A stretch of DNA of 64,000 bases, from the NCBI GenBank assembly GCA_009869945.1, contig WIXG01000036.1:186001-250000 (forward strand). Direction: 5' to 3'. Position 1 is the stretch's first letter. Every line of letters begins with the position of its first letter. Of this stretch, positions 55,301 through 64,000 are shown piece after piece. This DNA comes from Mesaphorura yosii. Lineage: Eukaryota > Arthropoda > Collembola > Poduromorpha > Tullbergiidae. The position numbers and the translations under genes are program-made. The notes under the pieces were generated by a model. It did not search any database. It was not told the origin of the DNA and saw only the letters and a list, made by a program, of their open reading frames with translations.

Positions 55301-58300
55301 CTCAAGCACCAAACATAACAGTGCCATTCGCAGTTGTTTGGGGCGGAGGAGAGACCAAGTCCCTAGACAATCCGGACTACATCCACATCATGGTTTATCG
55401 GTGTCCTGCTTTGGCCGACAACTGCGGCATGTGCCTCGCCATGAACGAAAAGTTCGGTTGTGGCTGGTGTCAGAGCTCCAGCAGATGTCAGGTGCGTGAG
55501 CAGTGCGACAACGCGATGGGAGTTTGGCTCAGTCGAAATCACACATGCCCGAATCCCGAAATCACATCATTTCAACCCAAGTCCGGGCCTTGGGAGGGCG
55601 GCACAAATATCACCATCACAGGAATCAATCTCGGTAAAACCTTTGATGACATCTACAGTGGTGTAACAGTAGCAGGTGTGTCTTGCGAGCCGTACCGTCA
55701 TCTCTACGAGCAAACACGCAAGATCGTCTGCCGCCTCGATGGACCTGGAATAAATGAACCCAAAGCCGGACCCATAATTGTCAAAGTCGCCGACTTCCGC
55801 GCTGAGTCCTCGGACAAGTACCGATTTGTGGATCCGAAAATCACTCGGATTAGCCCCAGCCGTGGTCCGATTGGAGGAGGGACCCGGCTAATGATTTCGG
55901 GAGAACATTTGAACGCAGGTAGCCATGTGCAAGCATTCATTGAAAACACTCCATGCACAATATTGCGAAGCGAAACGAATCTGATCGAATGCCGAACTGG
56001 AAGCGGGACAAGGAAAGGCAGAGCAAAAGTTTCTGTGCGGTTCGACCATCGGGACAGAATCTTTGATCCTGGGTTCGCGTACGTGGACAACCCTGTCATT
56101 TCTCCGGACAAAGACAACCCTTTGAAAAGTATTCCTGCTGGTGGAATCAATGTCACCGTCGAGGGTCGCAATTTTGACGTTGTGCAAGAACCGTACATAT
56201 TTGTAGTTTACAACGACACGAAGTACACGAGTCCGTGCAATATATCGAATAACGAGACCATGTACTGCCTGACCCCAACATTGCCTCAGGAGCCCGATTT
56301 CTCAGAAGTGGACCCTCGAGATGGATATTTGCGACTTTCGTATGGTTTCGTTCTAGACACCGTGAACCACTCTGTTCAAGACATCCCAGAAGAGGATAAC
56401 CATTTCCGCCTGTTTCCGAATCCCGTTTACGAACAGTTTGACGAAAAAGTAAAGAAATACAAAGGCGACTATCTCAACATAGATGGCCGCAACTTGATCT
56501 CGGCAACTGATGAATCGGATCTCGTTGTTCTCATTGGAACCGGCATCTGCAACGTGACTTCGTTATCGAAAAGTCAGCTCACCTGCAAGCCTCCGCTGAT
56601 TCAGCCACCCGACATGAACGAAGACGGCAATCCTGACTCGTCGAAGCCACCCCTTGTTCTGGTCAAAGTGGGCAAGTACCTCACCTACGTAATTGGGCGA
56701 CTGAAGTACGACCACATATCCAATGCAGAATTCCCACAGAAGATCACCTACGTACTCATTGCGATTGGTTGCGTACTTCTTTTTATATTTGTTATAATAC
56801 TCATCGCGTATCGACGTAAATCTACGGAGAGCAACCGTGTACTGAAAAACATGCAAGAACAAATGGATGTCCTCGAGCTTAGAGTGGCTGCGGAGTGCAA
56901 GGAAGCATTCGCTGAGCTGCAAACTGAAATGACGGACTTGACCGGTGACATGACATCTGGTGGAATCCCGTTTTTGGATTACCGCAACTACTCCATGAAG
57001 ATTTTATTTCCCAATGGAGAAGATCATGCTGTGCTTCAGCTGGAGCGACCAGACTTGCACTTTAGGGCGAAGGGATTTCGACAGTTTGGAGTTCTGCTAC
57101 TTAACAAGACGTTTCTACTGCTGTTTATCAGAACTCTGGAAAACAATCGATACTTTTCGATGCGGGACAGGGTGAATGTAGCTTCGTTGATTATGGTGTC
57201 GCTTCAAGGAAAGATGGAGTACTGCACCGATATCTTGAAAACACTCCTCGGAGAGTTAATTGAAAAGTCCATGGAGAGCAAAAACCACCCAAAACTTCTC
57301 CTGCGCAGGTACGTTTGACATGCTACATGTTCGTTAGACAGCAGATGACAGTAATCAAAATAAACAAATTAATAGGACTGAAAGTGTGGCTGAGAAGATG
57401 CTGTCAGCTTGGTTTACGTTTCTGCTGTACAAGTTTCTCAAGGAATGCGCAGGAGAGCCACTATACCTCCTGTATAGAGCAATTAAGCAGCAAGTCGATA
57501 AAGGACCGGTGGATGCAGTCACAGCAGAGGCTCGATATTCTCTCAGCGAAGAAAAACTTATCAGACAGTCGATTGGCTACAAAACGATTGTAAGTGCATA
57601 AAGTGCAAGGAAGTAATGGGAATCACAACAATTCATAAGTTGATAGTATTAACACCATGTATGCTTTTTCCACAGACCGTTTTTGTCTCCATGTCACACC
57701 AAACGACGTACATGACGGGGTTAGATTTAAATCAAGAAAACACGGACGTCCCCGTTCGAGTTCTTGACTGCGACACAATTCTCCAAGTCAAGGAGAAAGC
57801 TCTGGACACAATTTACAGAGCAACTCAATTTAGTCAGCGACCTAGGAAGGAAGACCTGGATCTTGGTTAGAAATCTACCGCTTTCTTATTCATTATTCTG
57901 GTTTAGTGACAGAACGATAAGTTATCTTTTTGCTTTAGAATGGAGAACAGGCAGCAAGGGCAGGCTCATACTTTACGACGAAGATAGTACAACAAAGACT
58001 GAGGGAGAATGGAAGAAATTAAATACTCTTAGTCATTACAGGGTAAGTGTTACATACACGGATTACTACAGCAAAGTTCTTTGAATTAGTCTGATGACTG
58101 ATGAGATTTGTTTCTTATTGGAACAGGTACCAGACGCAGCGTGTTTAACCCTTGTCCCGAAGCAGTCGTCCATGTACAATTTGTCGATTCTATCCGAGCG
58201 CTCAGAGAAGTCTCACAAGTATGAGACTCTTAACCTGAGCAAGTACAACTCTGCGAGCCCGCCCTTGAGCAGGGCGACCTCACCTTTGAACCACGATCGA

Positions 58301-59333
58301 GAAGGTGGGATGAAGGTTTGGCACCTTGTGAAACACCATGACTCGGATAATCAGAAGGAAGGAGAACGTGGAAACAAGATGGTTTCCGAAATCTATTTGA
58401 CTCGTTTGCTTGCGACAAAGGTATACGAATTATGGTTGTGACGCTCATTTGCCAATTTTTGACTGGACTAACAATGTATCTATGAATTTAGCTGACGCTG
58501 CAAAAGTTTGTGGATGACTTGTTCGAGACGATATTCAGTACTGCTCATAGAGGAAGCGCATTACCATTAGCTATTAAGTACATGTTTGATTTCCTCGACG
58601 ATCAAGCGATTTTGCACGGCATTACAGACCCAGAAGTCGTGCACACTTGGAAAAGTAACAGGTGAGTCTGGAACTTGTTATTCATCATCAGTTCAATTGT
58701 ATTTGGGCCGTCTATTAAGCACGATGTTTTTTCTCAACAGTTTACCGTTACGATTCTGGGTCAATTTAATTAAGAACCCGAACTTTGTGTTCGATATTCA
58801 CAAGTCCAACATTGTCGATTCTTGTCTCTCTGTGGTTGCACAAACTTTCATGGACGCGTGCTCAACTTCTGAGCATCGATTAGGTAAGCTGCTTTTCTCA
58901 TGTCCGATTATACGTGAGAAATATTCTAAAATTTGTGTGCGGTATCAGGTAAAGATTCTCCGAGCAGCAAGCTGCTGTACGCCAAAGACATTCCTAGCTA
59001 CAAAGAGTGGGTGGAACGATATTACGCTGATATTAAGGCAATGCCCTGTATTTCGGATCAGGATATGAACTCCATGCTGGCGGAAGAGTCAAGGGTACGT
59101 TTATAGAAAATTTTGCTTGCAAGCGGAATAGGAAAATGACGACTCTTTTTCCTAAACAGTTGCACTCGAGTGAGTTTAGTACGGAGAGTGCGTTGCAAGA
59201 ACTCTACAATTACGCCTCAAAATACAACGACCAACTGATGATGACATTGGAAGAAGACGAATTCTCTCAGAAACAACGATTGGCATACAAGCTGGAACAA
59301 GTGATGAACATTGTTGCATCCGAGGGTCATTGA
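52365..59333 (+). CDS. PlexA: Plexin A, semaphorin receptor
   Basis: Sixteen exons: 52365-52659, 52739-52992, 53074-53688, 53784-53966, 54050-54178, 54261-54361, 54443-54581, 54661-57308, 57376-57589, 57676-57865, 57939-58042, 58127-58420, 58492-58661, 58741-58883, 58949-59094, 59160-59333. They give about 1932 residues. A hydrophobic signal region (about 15-36) is followed by a Sema domain to about 490. Three PSI cysteine modules follow (first near 500: C[14 protein letters not shown]), then IPT repeats. A membrane segment lies at about 1265-1290. The cytoplasmic split GAP has the arginine pair in [13 protein letters not shown] and a second part R-F-W-V-N-x-I-K-N-P. A Rho-GTPase-binding domain lies between. 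K[10 protein letters not shown] ends it as in plexin A. Plexin A guides axons through semaphorins and acts as a Rap GAP. Confidence 0.95.
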
Positions 59334-60889
59334 GCTAAATTATTTTTACGGATATAGTTTTGCTGAAGACAACTAATCATTTCCTATTTTAAGACAAGAT
59401 CACTAGCCAATTTCGATGTAGTGTTTTGTGTCTTAAGTCTCGTAGGGTTTATGAAACTGAAAAGTAGGGAGAATGGTTCGGTTGAAAAGTGTGAATACTT
59501 TTCCACACATTTTAGTCAATTTTTTATTTACAATCGCAAGGAAGATAGATCAAAGTCGAAACCACGAAGTATTTATTTCCAGTTTCCAAGTTTTTCAGTC
59601 GAGACGAGGTAAGGTGTGGCTCAGCTTTTTACTTCCAATTCACTACATATCCCCACAGACGAACCAACCGAGCCGGTGTGGTTTCTGCGTTTCATTCCTG
59701 GTCAGATCCACGGCACGCTACAAACTAACGTTCAACTTTTATAGTTTTGTACCTCAGGGAAGATTACATTTTACTCATCAGTTCAAATTAGCCTGAGTTA
59801 TATTTATTTTGTATTTAAGGATGAGTGTTTCGAGAAGGAAATGGTCTTGAGTCTAAGATTGCGCTTATTTGTACTCGGGTACTGTGACAATGTGAGGGAT
59901 TCGGTTTTAGTGTGTCTGGATGTTGTGACGTTTTACCTAATTAAAAAGTAGGTAGTAATTCTAACATTACATAATTTTGTGTTGTGATCGCTATTGCAAT
60001 GTGTTCTGTACAATGTACTCCATTCGCATAATATACTCGAGGGCAGCGTTAGATGCTGACATTGTATTTATGAATCTGACAAATATATGTGTGACTGACG
60101 TCTGATGTATTTGTTCCCTAGCATAATTTATTTCTGTGTTAGTTTTTACTTGGACCCATCGAACAGCTACGTATTCCATCTTCCAGCATAATTGCTTAAT
60201 CTGTGTTGTGCTTGTGTCCATCCAGCAAATTATATAACTAACATTTCTACCGTATGTTAACTCCATAACATAACTACCTACTCTATCGTCACAACTTTTG
60301 TTAATTTTCATACCGAAACGGAGATGAGAAGTCTGTTTTTTAATTATTTTTACTCAAAAATTACAAATAAATTACGCATCGAAGTGTAAATCCGTAACGG
60401 TAATGCTAATAAACAGGTCATTGTCTGCAGTTTGTACCGACATTTACACGCCAAACGCCCTTCGCACTGGTCCACTTCGGTTAGCTCTCATTTTCTCACT
60501 TCTAATCAGCTTACCTTATCCATAGCTTGTACGGACGGCGAAAGATTGGGATAAATCACGAACGGGTTCGTTGAAGATGTTGCCAGGATTGATTGAGGAC
60601 GACGCGCTAGCCCTGCCAGAGCAGCTTCGCTGTTTGCTCTTGTGCATAATCTAACTCTGTGCTTTGTACATGCTACAGTTAGCTGTGTTGAATGCATGAC
60701 GATGACTCGCTGTGGCGCGAGCGCGAGTACTTAAGTCAAGTTATCGAAAGAATTCGGCTTTACTTTCTTCAGGTTTGGTGATAGTGAGAGGGTTTTAACT
60801 AACTGAACTAATTAGGTCGGAACGTTTGAAAGAATGTTTTGATAACAAAAAAAATGTGGTGGAATCGTTTGCAATAAGCTCAGTTCACA
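59334..60889. other. Plexin A 3' UTR and NELF-B promoter interval
   Basis: The first kilobase is probably plexin 3' UTR. The last 300-400 bases must carry the NELF-B promoter. No other gene recognised. Confidence 0.5.
60366..60371 (+). terminator. Possible poly(A) signal of plexin A
   Basis: AATAAA about 1030 bases after the stop, the first canonical hexamer I noticed. An ATTAAA variant lies near 59940. Confidence 0.4.
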
Positions 60890-63423
60890 ATGACTCAGCC
60901 CTCCGCTGGATTTGGGCTGGAAGAGATCGGCATTCCCGGGAGAAGCTATCTGCGAGAAGCACTTACAAATTGCTCAGATCCTCTAAAGGCAATTGAGGAA
61001 TTCCAAGTAAGTTTCGAAAGATGCCGGAATTTAATGTGTATTATAATTATTCTCATGCAAATATGATCCGACTTGAATAGAGCTGGGACAAAATAAATTA
61101 ATCTAATTGTGTCTGATTTTTAGCTCGAAAATGAAATCTTACTGCCCTCACTACGGCCGATGTTGCCGCTTCTTGATCTACACGAAACACCAAGATTAGA
61201 GTTTCATGTCTCTGTTATGGAGGTTGAGCCCAATGTCACAATTATCGAAGGCACACGTTATGAAATTATGTTAGTATACATTACGAAATTGTGCCACAGG
61301 AGTTGCGAGAAACCTTGGTCAACCGGATTAAGGAAATCGGAAGCCAAGAAAGAAAAGATAAGGACAAGAGACTGAAGGAACTTCTGGCAAAGAGCTTTCC
61401 CGTAATAAAGATAAAGCAATTAAGGCCCGTGGTGAGTAAACATTGTTCTTATTTGCTGGGCACTGCCTGTGCTTTTCTGTCCTCCTTTTTTAGCTTTCCG
61501 TTTTCTTGAATTGTCTGTTGACAGGTTTTGGCAATTTTGAAAAACATGGCCACAATCAGCGACAAGTACTTGGATGTTATAATAAACGACAAAGAACTTT
61601 ACGAAGACTGTGACATGGAAGTCAAACAGCAGATTTGGAAAGATAATCAAGCTCTATTTGGAGAACAAGTCAGTCCATTGTTTACTTTGTACATTCGACA
61701 AAAGGAGAAAATTCTCTTCGACCATCTGAATAAGGAAAGCATATTCTTCAGCAACTCCCCAAGGGTAATTTTTTTTACATCGTCCTTTTTTTCTATTCGC
61801 CAACTCAGAGTTTGATATGTATTATTGATTCTGGAATGTAGCTTCGACGTCATGAAGAAGTAGTTCGTAAACTCGTGCAGATGGTTGGACGAAATCTGAA
61901 ATTGTACGACATGGTGCTGCAGTTTCTGAGAACTCTATTCCTTCGTACAAAAAATGTTCATTACTGTACTTTGAGAGCAGAATTGCTAATGACCTTGCAT
62001 GAACTAGAAGTTCAGGTAACAAGTCTTTCGGAATTCGAATGATATGCATGCACAAGGATTTTTCAAGAACCCAACAAATCTACATATCATATGTCATTAC
62101 AGGAAGTTACGCTTGTCGATCCGTGTCATAAGTTCACTTGGTGTCTGGATGCTTGCATTCGAGAGAAAATACTTGACGCAAAGCGATCTCGAGAACTTCA
62201 GGTATCACTTCCATTTGCCATTTTAATTTTTCATCCCATATATATTTGTCGTTGTCTGCAAACTTTTCTACTTTTTAATTTGTGCAGGGATTCCTGGATA
62301 GTATTAAGCCAGGCCATGAGAAGGTCTTGGGAGACTTGTCCATGATTCTTTGCGATCCATACGCGATTGATTTCTTGTCTACGTATGCCATTAAATCGTT
62401 GCATGTAAGTCACTGTTAGAAACTTTTAATACATTAGTTCAATTCTAGATTTATAACTTAATTTGCTGTACAATTTTGGATGATGTGTAGACTGTGATCT
62501 CTAATGAAGCTATGCCAAGGGATAACTCAATTCTACTGCTAATTTTACGAATGCTGTCATTGGGGTTGAGTTCATGGGAAATAATACAGACTCAGATATT
62601 TAAGGAACCAAAGCTTGATGCTCACGTCGTAACCAAGTTCTTGCCCTCACTTGTGTCTCTGCTAGTGGATGATCAAGTTAGAAGCATTAACACTAAGCTT
62701 CCATCGGACGAAAGAGAGGTCGCAAAAACAGTCATTGATCATTCCGGTATGTAGCGTTGTGCCTTTAATATTTATTTTCATCTTTTCCACCATCTGAATC
62801 CAGTTTACTTCAACTTTTACTTAACGTATATTTAGGACCGCCACCTGATGCCTTTCAAGCCTATGTGGGTGATTCTGGAGTTGCTGCAACACTAGCCATG
62901 TACTACACTGCTCATCTTGCAAAACAAAACGACAGAAAGGGAGTGATCCGCGTTCTCGGTTGGATGGCAAACTGTTATCGTGGACGCGGTTACGATGACA
63001 CGTTCCTGCACTCACTGGTAATAGCCCAGTCACTTCATCAAACAATTCCCTTTCCCAGTGAAACGCCTAAAAATATTTGACTATGTTTGCCTGCTCTAAC
63101 AGATCTCCTTCCTGATTGGGATGGCAGATGATTTCTCTCATGAGCAATTTTGCACCATCGTCTTTGATGAGTATCTTTGCCCAGGGCTTCCTCAAGAAAA
63201 TGTTACAAAGCATCTACTTCGGCTCATTTACAATGTACATGACAAGTTGGGAATAACGAGGTTGGAAAGTCTGCTGAAGACCCTAGAACCAGCCTCTATG
63301 CAAACGGAATTGTTAAGATGCACGTATGCAGAATTAGAACAGAAGATCAACGCTTCGGACGAACATGCACCGGCTGATAATGGAAATGATTCTCCAACAA
63401 ATGATTCAATGGACATCAGTTAG
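60890..63423 (+). CDS. NELFB: Negative elongation factor B (NELF-B/COBRA1)
   Basis: Ten exons: 60890-61006, 61124-61222, 61300-61431, 61525-61764, 61842-62015, 62103-62201, 62288-62404, 62491-62746, 62836-63017, 63103-63423. They give 578 residues (human 580). Family blocks are visible along the whole length: L-x-E-A-L-T-N-C-S-D-P-L-K-A-I-E near the start, K-x-Q-I-W-K-D-N-Q-A-L-F-G, and Y-D-M-V-L-Q-F-L-R-T-L-F-L-R-T. Further on are V-D-P-C-H-K-F-T-W-C-L-D-A-C-I-R-E, L-G-D-L-S-M-I-L-C-D-P and E-N-V-x-x-H-L-L-R-L. NELF-B is the scaffold of the NELF complex that holds RNA polymerase II in promoter-proximal pausing. The C-terminal tail is acidic and Asn/Asp-rich, unlike the proline-rich human tail. 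Confidence 0.96.
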
Positions 63424-64000
63424 GGCTACATTATTAACAAAACACAATACAGCGTAAATACATTCAATAAGGAAAGAGCTAATAATTTAATGTAAAACTT
63501 TGTACTGCTACTACTTTGTACGTTATACTATTTATTACAAAGCTATACAATTATTAACCATTAATGAATTGAACCGATTATGTGAATGTCTTGTCACCAC
63601 TTCAGACTTGTCGTTTTATAGGCAAGCATCTAGATTGTATAAATTGCGGTTAATTGAGAGCTAATTGCATTTACCATCATCAGCAAATTCAGATTCTCAA
63701 TAAGTTAGCCGCGGAATGTGTCATTCTTCGGCAGTCTAATTAATAGCCTCTACAGATTCTATAGTTAAAACAGGGAAGAGGAATTGATTCAGATTGAATT
63801 GATCTGCATTTCATACGTTATAATTATTTTTGGTACTACTTATACTTATGACGTATGCATTCAATAAATATGAAAAGTATCGACTTCGTTACAAGCGAAT
63901 TTTAGTGACTTAGCTCGACCGAAACATATCTATTGATGGATAGCTGAATTCCAGAACGTGCCTACAGAAGCCAGTTTGAGCTGCTTAAAGATTATTTATC
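63424..64000. other. NELF-B 3' UTR and flank
   Basis: AT-rich sequence with an AATAAG variant near 63464 and a canonical AATAAA at 63863-63868, either of which could end the NELF-B transcript. Nothing else seen. Confidence 0.5.

Noticed and set aside
55704-56198. 164-codon minus-strand frame
   Set aside because: Antisense shadow of the long plexin exon, with no family resemblance.

Overview
The window is eukaryotic nuclear DNA with about 40% GC. Its coding exons are short and separated by very small introns, mostly 50-90 bp and almost all GT-AG. Gene content (a Drosophila-type Musashi, plexin A, RAD51C, DNMT2, cysteine dioxygenase, NELF-B) and an R1/Jockey-type LINE relic point to an arthropod. 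The compact introns fit a small crustacean such as Daphnia best. That assignment is inferred from style, not from a diagnostic marker.

Layout. 1-9458 has no recognisable host gene and holds one broken LINE (about 5436-6960, minus). Then come SNX19-like sorting nexin (9459-13373, +), cysteine dioxygenase (14936-15947, +), and a WDSUB1-like WD40/SAM/U-box gene (18891-22781, +). SDHAF3 follows, tail-to-tail with WDSUB1 (23419-23926, -). A class II coronin (25340-30244, +) converges on Musashi (34026-35704, -). After a 6.6 kb non-coding stretch come proteasome alpha-2 (42391-43531, +), DNMT2/TRDMT1 (44049-45284, +) and RAD51C (45270-46645, -), which overlaps DNMT2 tail-to-tail. Last are a ZDHHC5/8 palmitoyltransferase (47513-50300, -), plexin A (52365-59333, +) and NELF-B (60890-63423, +), followed by 0.6 kb of flank.

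These are mostly unrelated housekeeping and developmental genes, not one pathway. I rebuilt each exon chain by eye from reading phase, splice consensus and remembered family sequences. Chains close without frame errors, and most predicted lengths agree with the family's usual length. Boundaries could be off by one or two bases.

Most notable is the WDSUB1-like gene. Its whole seven-blade propeller is duplicated head-to-tail and most intron phases match between the halves. The joining exon reads through, predicting a 14-blade protein with one SAM and one U-box. Others are a GC-AG intron in the same gene, a RAD51C whose N-terminal helical domain is replaced by an acidic stretch, and the DNMT2/RAD51C antisense coding overlap. 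I found no CRISPR array, operon, rRNA, convincing tRNA or viral element.
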